Notes under the pieces: generated by a model
Seen by the model: the letters and a program-made list of their open reading frames with translations, nothing else
Told to the model about the DNA's origin: nothing
The model's database searches: none
Origin: Lepidodermella squamata
Lineage: Eukaryota; Gastrotricha
Length of the DNA stretch: 64,000 nucleotides
Reading direction: 5' to 3'
Assembly (NCBI GenBank): GCA_047495785.1
Contig: JBLDXI010000028.1
Span: 806,001-870,000, forward strand
Part shown: piece by piece, positions 45,517 through 57,200 of the stretch
Position numbering within the stretch: position 1 is the first letter of the stretch
Layout of the letters: each line of letters opens with the position of its first letter
Translations under genes and position numbers: made by a program

Positions 45517-46499
45517 ATGGACTGATGCGGAGATTATCTTTTACAACCTGACAGGTTTCGTAGGTAGCACTGTTTTAAAAAATCTAATTTAAAAATCGGC
45601 TGACTCATAATGTTAGCAGATAGAAATGTCAGCGATGTATAAATCCAAAGCAAACTTCAAACATTTCCATACGATACAAAAGCTGTTTATAAACTCACCT
45701 TGCCACAGGGCACAGGAATTTTTTTAAATAAAATGTAACGCAAAATTTAAAAATAAATAAAATGTAATATCTATAGTTTATTAAGCTCCGAGCGCCATTC
45801 ATTAGTTCACTGATGACGTCAATTTCGAGCTATATCCTGATGTCGCTAAGTCTTTCATTACCTTTTGCGTGGCTGGTGGCAGGACTTATTGCCATGAAAA
45901 AGCGTGAGTTTTTCGTTAGGACAGCTAATTCATTGATTTTTTTCTGTCGGTACAGCTAATTCAGTGCACTCAGTTCGCGGCAAGCCGTCCAGGCGGAAAG
46001 ATTGGAGTTCGTAGTGTGCTGCAATTTAATTTGTCTAGAGTCAAAGTTCAATATTTTGCGGAAAATGTACTTCAAAGATGTTTTCGCGTTTAGTATAAGA
46101 GTTATTTGCAGATAGGGGTACAGGTCTTTGCGCGCATCGTTTTTTATTCGTAGTGGTGATTAGTGATATACAGTGTTTGAGCAGCTCCGCAACACACAGA
46201 CAAAAGTTGACTACCTAATTATTATAAACTCGAACCTTAAGCTCGAGGTTGATTTAGTGGGGGTTGGCTACCTTTGGATCTTGCGGCGATTTAACACAAG
46301 GTTCATTAACGATTTTATTCACCAGCTTTCAAAAGGCGCTTTCCTAGTATATTATGTAAATTCCCACCGTTCCTCATCGCCTAGTTGAACTGCAAAAAAT
46401 TATTCAAACAATTTAAAAAAAAATTGAGCGGTAAAACAAAATATAGCAATTATCGGATATGCAATGGTTAATAACGTTCGAGTAAAACATGTTAAACTT
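45517..46499. other. Intergenic region between receptor copy 3 and the F-box-like gene A
   Basis: AT-rich, no convincing open frame. It contains the promoter side of the receptor and the 3' untranslated region of the F-box-like gene, with a possible AATAAA on the minus strand at 46314-46319. Confidence 0.55.
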
Positions 46500-49325
46500 T
46501 CAATCGACTAATCTGGCGAGTTTGTAAGGCAAAAGTGGGTGCAAATTGCGGAAAAATCGTCGCATTTCATCGAGGATAAGTCGATTCGAGCATCTAATGC
46601 TGACGTACATGACATGTTCAGCAACATAGTCGTCGATAGCCGAAACCAACGCCTGTAAATAAAATGAAGACACTCATTTAACAATTCAATTTTCAGCTTC
46701 AATTTTGATAGACACTTGAATTTTTAAACTATAAATTAATTGTTAGTCGTTTTTTTCCGAAAAATCCTTGTTCAACTGTGTTTCAAAGCTGTGAATTTCT
46801 TTAAATTTTTTTTTCATTTTTTACCTTCACTTTTTGTAGGTCGAGTGTGAATTCTAAACAGCAAATCTCAATCCGTAAAATTCGACCAAATCCACGAAGG
46901 CAGAAGGCCAAATGCCGCAAAACGACATCGTATCCGGCAAAATCGTCCGGAATCCATTCATCACTGTTCTCTATGCACGGAAATCTAGACATTTCAGAGC
47001 GACTACCGAAAGTCACGTTCAAAATTGGCAGCACTCGAATTTTCGGGCAGATCACTCGCAATCGACGCGGGTAAATGCCAGCGACAAATTTAAGCAGCGT
47101 GAAGCCATTCGAGCCCTCTCGAATTCGCAGTTCTTCAATGTTCGGAATTGTAACCAGAATTTCTGCAAACTCGTGCTCATCTAACGAGTGCCGGTGAACG
47201 TTCAAGTCGAGCTTTTTCAAGCTATGGCTAGATCTTGCCAGCATTTCTCGCATTTCGGCGTGATAGCCTCTACATCCAATGCTCGGCCTGAGGGTTAGTT
47301 CCTCCAAATTACTTGGTATTGATTTGAAAAATTGACATAGATCGTCAACAGAATCAGTTGTTCCCATGTCAAAATTTCGAAGATACAAATTTCGAATGTT
47401 CTCGAACGCCGCCAAGCAGCTGGCAAAGCTGGCCAGATTAAAATCACAACCTGAGAAAAAACAAGAAAAAAAACAAAAAATTATTATTTGCCTTAAATTG
47501 CATGGAAAAAATTAAAAGATCAATGGTTCTTTATTCCTTAATTTTCGATTTTTTTCAGCAGGTGAGACTCGACTTTTCAGACAACTTTCCATGCCAAATG
47601 AGATTTCATTTTTCGCAAAATTGGGCCCTTGATTTTATATTTACGATCTTCGAAAAATCAAAATCAAACTTAAATCAAAGAGCGCACGCAGGTTACAATT
47701 TTTTGAATGCACTTAAATCCTGAAAGAAAACGCTTTACATTTTTCGAGCGAGAACCCGCCTATATTCATTCGATTCGAAATTGGATGAATTTTATTTTGA
47801 TAAAAAAAACCGCCGGGAAATTCGAAAGTTGGCCTTTGTAAATTGCCGCGCGCGGTACTTCAAATGCAACCTGTAACTTGTGCGCGCGCAATTTTGCAAG
47901 CGGCGGACCAATCATGGTGGTCCTGAAAATGTGCAGGTTTACTTACCAACCAACTCGAGCGTTTCGAGATAAGGCTGATAATTCGACAGAACTTTCAACT
48001 CTTGCAACGAATAGCAATCACTCGAGAACGTCGTCAGAATCCCCGGCGTTAGTTCGGCCAGCATATTCAATCTCGCGCGCTCGATAGCGGCTTCCTTGCT
48101 GACGGAAGGCATCCAGCGGAATCGCAAGTGCCTGACGACATCGAAACATCGGCGCAATACGAAGCCGAATAGTTCGGGTGTCATTCGGGTAGCAACGGGC
48201 GAAAAATCAACGACTTGCCAGAATATTTTCAGCTTGAATAGATCGCGCAGTTCGCGACATGTACCCGATAAGGCCACAATTTCCTGTAAGTATCAGACCA
48301 ACATTTATCGATAGGGCCTCGAAAAATAATTCAAAAAATCCTGAAAAATCGATTTTTGAAGTGGAATGAAAAAATAAAACAAGCTTGAAAAAATTTGAAA
48401 AAAATAATCGAATTATTTTACATTAAATTTTGCAAAATTCGGATCTTAACTTTTCGCAGCCTTGAATTTTTCTTTTATCAAAACTTAAAAAAATTGAAAA
48501 ATTTTAGTTCAATAGAATGAAAGGTTCTCACAAACCGGGAGTTTCAGATAGGAGCCAAGTTGGAACGAGAAATCAAGAGGTAGCCTAGGAAGACAACTAA
48601 TCACTGGGCAGTAATCAACTTCTTGCTTCATCAAAGCGCAATATTCGAATCGATAATGAGGAATTGGGACAAAGAAAGAAGCCCAGCTTGATTCAACGGT
48701 GAAATACAGGCAATCGATGCCGAGTTTGAGGTTCACGCTATGTTGAGTGGAATCAACATTTACTGGCAGATCCAGGTGCCAAGATGGGTTCCAGCCGAGG
48801 CCGTGATGGCAACCGACAACGATTCGGGTCAACTTGAAATCGAAATTAAGGTTGCTGACGACCTCAATTTGCGCAATTCGAATTATGTTGTCCAGCTGAA
48901 AAAATTGACGTGTTTTTACATTCAGTCCCAACATTTTCTAATACTCAATTTCTATTATTTGACTAAATCCACGTCTTCTTCTTGAATGATTAAACATGAA
49001 GCTTTCTTACTCTTAAAATGTCCCAAAAATGAAAAATCAGCGTCAAACCACGAACCTGAACGAGACAAAAGCCTTTGGCCACAGGTGATTTCTCGAAAAT
49101 TCGATCAATCGAGTTAGTACACTTTCGAATCGGTTTAGCGACATCGCTCCTACCCGGTGGGCTCGCAACGCTTGACCGCTTGAAATCATCGCTGATTTCG
49201 CAAATGATTGAAACGCTAACCGAGCCGCAGTTATTGTTGACACGGTCACTGGCTGATATTGATATCTGCGGGTCTTCGCGAGCTAAGCTCGGCTCTATTT
49301 TCAGCGCCAATTTACAAAAATTCAT
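46500..49325 (-). CDS. F-box-like / leucine-rich-repeat-like protein A, unrecognised family
   Basis: Five exons from high to low coordinate: 49325-49056, 48895-48536, 48283-47947, 47450-46831 and 46652-46500. Phases agree and give 579 aa. I do not recognise the family, but it aligns along its whole length with the gene at 50425-52641, including three identical intron positions. The N-terminal ~200 residues form an unknown domain (VVGCHHGLGWNPSWHLDLP). A short F-box-like segment bridges exons 2 and 3 (FQLGSYLKLP then EIVALSGTCRELRDLF). The C-terminal half has degenerate leucine-rich repeats (VVRHLRFRWMPSVS, NLEELTLRP, SLKKLDLNVH, NIEELRIREG). If the F-box reading is right it would act as a substrate adaptor for SCF ubiquitin ligases. 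Compared with the paralogue it has one extra intron, at 47451-47946. Confidence 0.7.
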
Positions 49326-49597
49326 TGATCATAGAACAGCCCGAAAATTGGTCGATGCATCAAGCCGAAATGGCTGATCATTTTATTAGAGTGACCTGAA
49401 TCATGAAAAATGTAATAAAATTTTGGTTGCGTGACCTTGCAGCTGCGCACATCTAGGTCATCCGCAACTAAATTAATAGCCGATCAGCCGCTCTGCAATA
49501 ACCTGCCACATAAAACCAATGGCGAGCAACAATAAAATGTAAAACGCAAAAAAATCTTTAAACATAACTTTAATGAATTCGAAAACTAATTATTTCT

Positions 49598-50027
49598 TTA
49601 TGCAACAAGAATAATTTGATTGAATAATGTTAGTAGCGATAAAATAGTCAGTGCCACCAGGCTATACATTGCTGAGGACGGAGATGAGTTGCATGCGTCA
49701 GTCATGCAGCAGTATGGCTGCACAGATGTGCCACCTATCATCACCGAATTCGGGCATCCCTTGGCGCAAGTCCGAAACGCAAACGTTCCATATTGGCTGC
49801 AACGAAAAAATCGCAAAAATTGGATCAAATAATATGAAACATAACATTATAACGTACTCCTCGATTGTTTCACCAGCCACCTGGGCTCCGATACAGAAAG
49901 TTTCCGTGGTCTTGCAAGAAACAACCTCGCCTCTGGACTGGCACAGATTGCAGTAGAGACATTTTAGCCCAGAAGCTGATTCAGCCAGCAAGACCACCAA
50001 AAAAAGGAACAGCGAAAAAAATTCCAT
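49598..50027 (-). CDS. Ly6/uPAR three-finger domain protein, probably GPI-anchored
   Basis: Two exons, 50027-49858 and 49796-49598, joined in phase 2 across a 61-bp intron, encode 122 aa. It has a signal peptide (MEFFSLFLFLVVLLAESASG), then LKCLYCNLC, a CKTTETFCIG segment, TCAKGCP and the closing CCMTDACN, which is the hallmark end of the Ly6/three-finger fold (CC..D.CN). The C-terminus is hydrophobic (MYSLVALTILSLLTLFNQII) with no charged tail, typical of a GPI-anchor signal. Animal Ly6 proteins act at the cell surface, for example in receptor modulation and septate junction formation. The GPI signal argues for a cell-surface protein rather than a secreted toxin-like member. It lies between the two F-box-like paralogues on the same strand. 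Confidence 0.82.
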
Positions 50028-50349
50028 AACTAGTATTTTTGTATTATAAAGCCAATGATGGATGTACGCCCATGGCCGTAACCCATGACAGTCTGATGAT
50101 ACGTACATCTCTTGATGCGCAAACCATTCATACGGCAATAAATTGCAGCCCTATTATGTCCTATGGCAAATACTCTTAAAACCTGCCACGTGCCGTAATA
50201 GTTTGGAAGCATGGCATAGGTAAGCAAATAAGTTGTAAACGGCTTTATATTGACGGAGCAGTGAAACACTACCTCGCATTAATCCCGGATAATTAAACTC
50301 CAAGTTGTAAATTGATCGCAGCATTTTTGGCAATTTTTCACATCGCTAA

Positions 50350-50355
50350 TTTATT
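50350..50355 (-). terminator. Candidate polyadenylation signal for F-box-like gene B
   Basis: AATAAA on the minus strand, 70 bases after the stop of the gene at 50425-52641. Confidence 0.5.
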
Positions 50356-50424
50356 CAGTTTCAAATTAAATATAACTTCATTGTTAATTTTTCCTTCCTC
50401 ATCATCTGACCAAGCCAAAACAGT

Positions 50425-52641
50425 TCAGCGGCGTTCGTAGTGGAACCTGACAGGCAGCTCACGGTACCGGGATGCAACCTTGCGCAGTTTGTGGCGGGGG
50501 TTTTCTAAAATTTGATCCCCACGAATGCACAAATCGGCCAAATAAGATGCCGCATGACGGTCAAGTGCGCCAATCAGAGACTGGAAAAATTGAAAAATTC
50601 AGCAAAAACATAAAAATAGTTTTTTCAAATTATCAATTTTTATACCGTTCTATTTTAATTCATATCAAAATTAAAAATTCATACTAAAAATTGCATTTGA
50701 AATATTTTGAAATTTTTTATTAACTTGGAGAAAATGAGAAATTACCTCTATTGGTTGCCAATTTTCCAGTTCCATATCGCAACGAATTTCGAAGCGCAAA
50801 ACTCGCCCGAAACCTTTCATGCAGCCGGCAAATTCCTTGACCATGTCATCGTAATCTATGTCGCCCAGGTCATCTTCCTCGTCCAGATCATCATCGCCGT
50901 CTTCCTCAGTCCATTCCGCAACCAGGAGCGGGAAAACTCGCAAATTCGGGCATAAATCACGCAATTTATCCGGGTAAATCGCCTCGAAAAAATTGCGAAA
51001 TTTAACGCCGGGGTAGAAAAACCCGCGGATATTCAGCTCTTCTAAACAAGGTAGAGTTCTCAGAATGTCTCCGAGGAATTCGTGGTCGAACAGTGATGAT
51101 TCACCCAACCCAGACCACGGCATTTCAATATCGCCCAGTTTCAACATTTTCAAGCTTTTCCCTGATTTTCGTAGTAAATCCATTAAAATCGGACGATACA
51201 ACGCAGGATCGTCACACTCATCGACTGAAGGCGTTAACGTGAAAGATTCAAGCGCTGGTAGGGCCTTGAAAAACTGGCTAATACCATCCAAATCTTCGGC
51301 GGCCATCATAAGGAATGAAATTTCGATCAAATGAACGTGGCGAAGTTTTGTTAAAGCAGTTAAGAATTTGCAATCGTCGCCTGAAATTCGATTCCTTCTG
51401 CAATTCAGCTCAAGAGTCGTCAGATTTTGCTGAGTTTCGCCTAGGATTTGCAGCACATTTTCAGTTAGACAGTCGCTGCTGAATGTCTCCAGGTTTCCAG
51501 GCTTCAATTTCCTTAGAAAATTCGGGAAATCGACTTTGCTCGCTGCCATTGGAATCCAGCGGAATCGAAGGTGTTTCACGCTTGAGGAGCACCTTTCGAG
51601 TACGAAATCAATCAATTGCGGCGTCATTTTAGAGGCAACTGAGGTGAAATCAACTTTGATCCAAAGGGACGGATCTTTTAGGATTTTCCTAACTTCCGAA
51701 TTCGTTCCAGATAATGCGACCAGATCCTGCGAAATGGCGATAAATCGACAAAAGATGGAAATTTCGGGTAAAATAAATCATTATTGAATAGGCATCTTAA
51801 AATTCAATTCCAGCTAGCTTCGGAAGTGACAAAAGTTTGTAAAAAAAAATAAAAAAAAATAAATATCAAATTTGATGTAGGAATTCGAAAATTTGGATTT
51901 AATAATAATATTGGAAAAAAGAGAAAAAAAGAAATCTTTTACCGATAAGTCCAAGTATTGAGCGATATCCAACCAAGATTTGGCATCCAGCTTCGGCATT
52001 TTATCAGAATCGGGAAATTTTGATTTTCCAGTATCAATAAGAGGCGGTAACCGGAAAAATCCTCTCGCAAACTGTGGATCTCGATCAACAACGTAAAACG
52101 AAGATTTGTAAGATTCGAAGGTGAATCGAAGCACATTGATTGGCGGTGTTTTACCAGCTGGAATGGCGAAACTTTGCAGTTTTTCGCCTATTCTAGGAAT
52201 GTCCCGGTGCCATTTCGGCGTCCAACAGGAATCGTTGTAGTCGCCACCCGCGATTGAGACGAGTGTACAGCCATTTTTCAGATCATTCAACACATCGATT
52301 CGATAAATTTCGATCGATTTCTGAATCTATAATCAGCACAATTCAAAAAAAATTAAATCGAAATGTTGAATTTTTTAATAATATATAAGAAAATTTTACT
52401 TAACCGTTAGCTGTCCGAAGCCTCTTGCGACGTGGGTGCCATTGTTGAAAATTAGGTCAACCGTGAAATGCAAGTCTTTGTTGAGTTTGCCAACAAAATG
52501 AGCCGCTTCATCGCGACCTTCCCGATTTTTCACCGGTTTGCAGTAGATGGTAGCGAGGACCGATCCGCAATCGACGAATTCCTTGCTGTCGCCGATAAAT
52601 CCGGACGGCTTTACAGTAAACAACAACTTCGTTAATTCCAT
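50425..52641 (-). CDS. F-box-like / leucine-rich-repeat-like protein B, paralogue of A
   Basis: Four exons from high to low coordinate: 52641-52405, 52326-51943, 51726-50746 and 50580-50425. All junctions are in phase 0; the product is 585 aa. The start MELTKLLFTVKPSGFIG is the first ATG of the conserved N-terminal region. The F-box-like segment is clearer here: SWLDIAQYLDLS ends exon 2 and DLVALSGTNSEVRKIL starts exon 3. Repeats of the leucine-rich kind follow (VKHLRFRWIP, NLTTLELNCR, ALESFTLTP, SLKMLKLGDI, CLEELNIRG). A strongly acidic loop, EEDGDDDLDEEDDLGDIDYD, is absent from A. The small last exon (SLIGALDRHAASYLADL to YERR) matches exon 5 of A. The long exon 3 corresponds to exons 3+4 of A, so an intron was gained in A or lost in B. 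Cellular role not known; possibly an SCF adaptor. Confidence 0.7.
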
Positions 52642-54241
52642 CTAAATTGCATGAATTTAGACTTGAAATAGAATGGTACCTATTAGCCTGCTGGGGCGTT
52701 GTAATACACTCATATAAGTCATGTTGTTTTGCACCGCTTATATTTGAGACAAAGGTTATTATAGTACTATCGATTAAAGAAATAAATGATATAATAGCAA
52801 ATAGCAGTGCTAATACCTCATTACCCAACCAATTTGCTTATCGATCATTCATAAACATGTGCGTAAAAAAATGAGAAAAAATTATAACTGAAACCCAAAA
52901 CATTTCTCGACTCGTGCGCGCACGTGATTTTTTTCAAACGAAGCATCCTAATCCAATCGTTTTCAAATTCAATTAATTTCATAATACGCTAAAATGCTTT
53001 TTGAATTTGGGTAACATATACGCCCAAACTGTTAAAGAAGCAAGACTAATACTAATAGCTAGAGAATGATTGAGAATGATCAAAGTGATCGATAGGAGGT
53101 TCGATATTCTGATAAGAGAAAGTAAAACAAAGGATACTCGGGACTGTGAGTGAAAATTCTGAGGATGAGAAGCTGATGTTGCGCCCAAAAACGCGTACAA
53201 ATTTCTCTGGCCACTAGCCACATATGACTCATCGCGCGCGATTCAAAACCCGTAAAACCTCGAAGCTTTTCCAGCAGTTTCCGGCGGCGAAAGCGTCAAA
53301 TTGAAGGCAATCTCTTGCATTTTAATTCATAACGATTACGTATTACTCTATGGCTTTCCATGGAGAAATCCAATATCACCACTTTCTGGAACCCCTCGAT
53401 TCGCTTGGCTGCGCCAGGCTCAGTCGGGGTATCAGAGCGAGGGGAATTTATAATTCTCCATGGTTAGCCATAGAGTAATCCCTTATTTCTTTTCCTAGTG
53501 AGTTTGAAATTTTAAAAATTTGGTTAATATACATGGAGAAAATAAATAAAATGTGGCAAATAACCGCTATCGATTTTGTTTCAATTTTCCAAGTCACCTA
53601 CAATTTCTCGATGATGTTTTCGGAGTCCTCGTGCATTTTCGCATTATTTTGCGTATATTATTTTTGTAGCTCCATTCCGATCAAATGGAGCAGAGATTCA
53701 TCGGCTCGAAAAACAGGTTTGCGATCTGAACCGAACCTGTTTTCAACATTCTGTTCGATTTTGAGATGCATCTAGAAAACCTTACCCTATGCCAATGCAA
53801 CGCCGCACGCTGATCTTTACCCCGTTTTTTCTATGATTTATGGATTGAGCAAATAATGTCAACGGCTCTTGGCTATAAATTAGTCAAGCCAGCCAAGGTC
53901 ACACCAAAGCCAACATTTTTCACTCGCTATTGTTTCCAAGGTGAGATGTTGCTGCTTTACGCGAGGTTTGCGACGATTAAATTAAAGATTCATTGCTTTT
54001 TAAGCGCATACACGTCTCTTCCATATATAAATGGCGATAAAAGAGTTAATTAGGCCAAGGGGTGAAATCATTCAGGTGCGAAGCGTTTCGTTGACGATGA
54101 GCCTCAAAAAAAGTCACACCAACCTCCCGAGTGACTTCACGCATTTCAGGGCAGAAATCGGACGAAAAACTCGAACATTTCATACGAGAAAAAACATGGA
54201 GCTTCGAATATTGCTTTTTGCAGGTTTGTTAACCGAAGGAA
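52642..54241. other. Intergenic region with a hairpin element
   Basis: It holds the promoter side of F-box-like gene B and, from about 54000, the upstream region of the large lectin-like gene. A 138-bp hairpin element is listed separately. No supported gene; short frames at 52979-53221 (minus) and 53533-53775 (plus) lack motifs. Confidence 0.55.
53342..53479. repeat. MITE-like hairpin, 138 bp
   Basis: Terminal inverted arms of 26 bases (53342-53367 and 53454-53479) differ at two positions; the outer word is ATTACTCTATGGCT. An inner GC-rich pair (CCCCTCG near 53393 and CGAGGGG near 53438) extends the stem. Flanking TA may be the target site. There is no coding capacity. Confidence 0.8.
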
Positions 54242-57200
54242 ATGATGAAGAGAATGTTCATTTTTCTGATGATTTCAGCCTTAATTAGGGCGGCAAATGG
54301 CCAAGGCTCGGTTTACACAATGTGTTCACACACGGCGGTTAACGCTTTTACTGACATGTGGGGTTACATTCAAAGCGATGGCTACAGCGGGGCTTACGGA
54401 GTAAGCCGGGGCTGTACGTTCACAATCAATGTTCGCAACCCAGGCTACGAGTACATATCACTGGCAGTTGCTGACTGGGTCCACGACGGATCCACAGGGG
54501 ATCGTATGCAGATTTGGGCCAACTCGGGTAACGGCTTTTACTGGGTAAGTTATCTCCTTCAACATTCGAGGATGAATCATTTCAAATCCCACAGCAAAAC
54601 GATGTTTACATGCATACAGGCAGCACCTGGTTGACAACATACCGAGCTGTTGGCCACCTCAGGATTCAATGGAACTCTGACAGTAGCCGACCCCTTGGCA
54701 ATGCTTGCCGGTGGCGTTTGTACTGGACCTGGCAGAAGGCTGTTTTCGGCTGCGAACTCAGCCCTCAGCCATACATATTCCCGAATACAACTCGTAGTGG
54801 CATCATCAAATCGCCGTTTTTCCCCGATCTCTACCCACCAAGCGCTACCTGCATCACCTACATCGACGTTGATCCTCTGACAGATTCCGTTGAATTCTTC
54901 CCGACTTTGTTCGACCTGAACAGCGGCGATAACGTCAAGTTCTTCGTCGGCGATTTGCAGTATGACAATTGGATCCTATACAACTCATATACTTCACTTC
55001 CAAGCCCATTTCGCATTTACGGATCCGATGTTAAGGTCATTTTCAGTTCGAACAGCTTTGCTGCTAGTTGGGGCTATCAATTTTACTGGCGAGTTATATC
55101 TAAGGAACGCTATTCGTTTGCGAGACTGGATTCGCTTGTCGCTCTCTGGCCTTTTACCATGTACCATCGGGATGTTGATATCGTGAGCAATTGCCGAGCC
55201 AATGCTTATCCAGCTGTTGGGACTATCAGTCCGGTAGATGGTCCTTCTGGTAGATTCGGCTCGGCGCTGTATTTCCAATCGGCCTATCTCGCCATGACAT
55301 CCCCGACCTGTCAGGCTTCGACAAATTTTCCAGCTAGCTTCACCATATCTTTGTATGCACAATCCTCGATGCAAACGGCATTGATCGATTGGATAGCGGC
55401 AGCTCCTTGGGGACAGCAATTTTGGTTCTACCCCGCCGGAACTGTCCATTTCAACAATGGCTTCCTTGACACGATGACAGTAAACAGCCAATCCCCGTCG
55501 AATAGTAAATTTCAGTTTGTAACCGCAACTTTTGAGCAGCAAACCAATACATCTGGTCTTTACTTCGACGCCGTAAAAAAATCCACGAAGTCTGGGGTGA
55601 AAACTTCTGGTTCAAAAACTGGACAAGGTGTTTACATCGGTTACCGTGATAGCTCTCTTACTTTAGGCGGCGTTCCAACCATTTCTAGACTATCTTGCCT
55701 GACCATGTACAACGCAACTTTGAGCGCTGGGGAAATCGCTCAAGTACGCATTGCATGCGAGCGCTTACATTCACAGTACGAAATCTATCCAGCCAGTAGC
55801 CTGGTTGCATGGTTTCCGATGGACGGCTATGCATCAAACGGCCGCCTGGAGGATACCAGCGGCAACGCAAGACACGGCACAGTCCAGTCAACAGCCGATA
55901 TCACTCTAACTTCAGGTCCTAGTGGAGCGGCCAACACCGCGCTGAGCTTCAATGGGGCCACAAACGCCTGGATCAACTTCCAGGGTTACGATCTCAGATT
56001 CATGAAGTCGTTTACTGTAGCGTATTACGTAAAATCAAGTACGGCGTCTATTATGCCGTTGATGGAGTTCTACGATAATAACCTTGGCCGAGGGTTGATC
56101 ACATACCGATGGGATTCTTCAAGCTGTTTCCATGTCAATGGTTACGGAACGTACTACAGCGATTTCATGATGACAACTTGTGGCCACTCCTACACTTCAT
56201 GGATGCATGTAGCGTTCACATACGACTTCACCACGGGAATACTGACAACTTACAAGAATGGAGTATCAATCAATAGCATAGGCTATGGTCTTCGCTACAT
56301 TGGAGCGACTGCAAATGGTTTTGTTATTGGGCGGGAGATCGGAAACACCCTCAGATTTGTCGGCCAAATGTCATGTGCAGCAATCTACTCCTCAGCACTG
56401 ACTCCCTTTCAATTGACACAGGTCATGACGGCGTGTACATCCGGAGAGCGCAAACCACCCCGATTCCTCGAACTGCTCGGCTTTTGGCCTCTTACCTACC
56501 TGACAGGAACTCGTGACATAGGTCCTAACGGTTTTCATGGGGTTGCAAAATCAGCAAACGTCACACTGTCTCCAGGGCCTTTCGATGTTCCCGCAACAGC
56601 CTACACTATTGGCGCCGATGCTTCGAGTTACATCAATTTTCCAGGGGTGAATTTGAACCTGCAGTGGAGGAGCTGGACTATCTCTTGCTACGTGAAAACG
56701 CTGAATGCAAACGGCGGCCCTCTCTTTGAGTACCTGTTAGGGTCGAATGTGCCTGGTTCTAGTTACGGCATGAATTGGTGGCTATACAGTACAACAATGC
56801 GATTCGACTTTCAAGCAACCGCGCCAACGGTTTCAGGCTTCAGAGCGGGGACCTGGCAGTTTATTAGTGCGATGTATGATTCACCGACAAGTCAAGTTTC
56901 ACTGTGGATCAATGGGGCAAGAATCAGCGCCTGGACGGCTAATCCAGCCGCAAAGTCTGACTACGGGTTCAATTTAGGAATGCGTCAGTTTGACCAGTCA
57001 TTTTTGAATGCTCAAGTCTTTTGCTTGAGCATCTATCATGTCGCCCTTAAATATGACGAAGTTGGTCGAGTTATGTCGATGTGCCAATCCTTCGCAGCCG
57101 ATAGCCTACTGCAGAATGAGACCCTTCGAACGCCGGAGGTCAATTGCAATTTCGACGTTGATTTTTGCGGGTGGACTCAGGATACAAACGACGATGCAAA

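Noticed and set aside
49598-50027. Three-finger toxin gene
   Set aside because: The fold family is shared, but the hydrophobic C-terminal GPI-type signal and single-copy context fit a cellular Ly6 protein.
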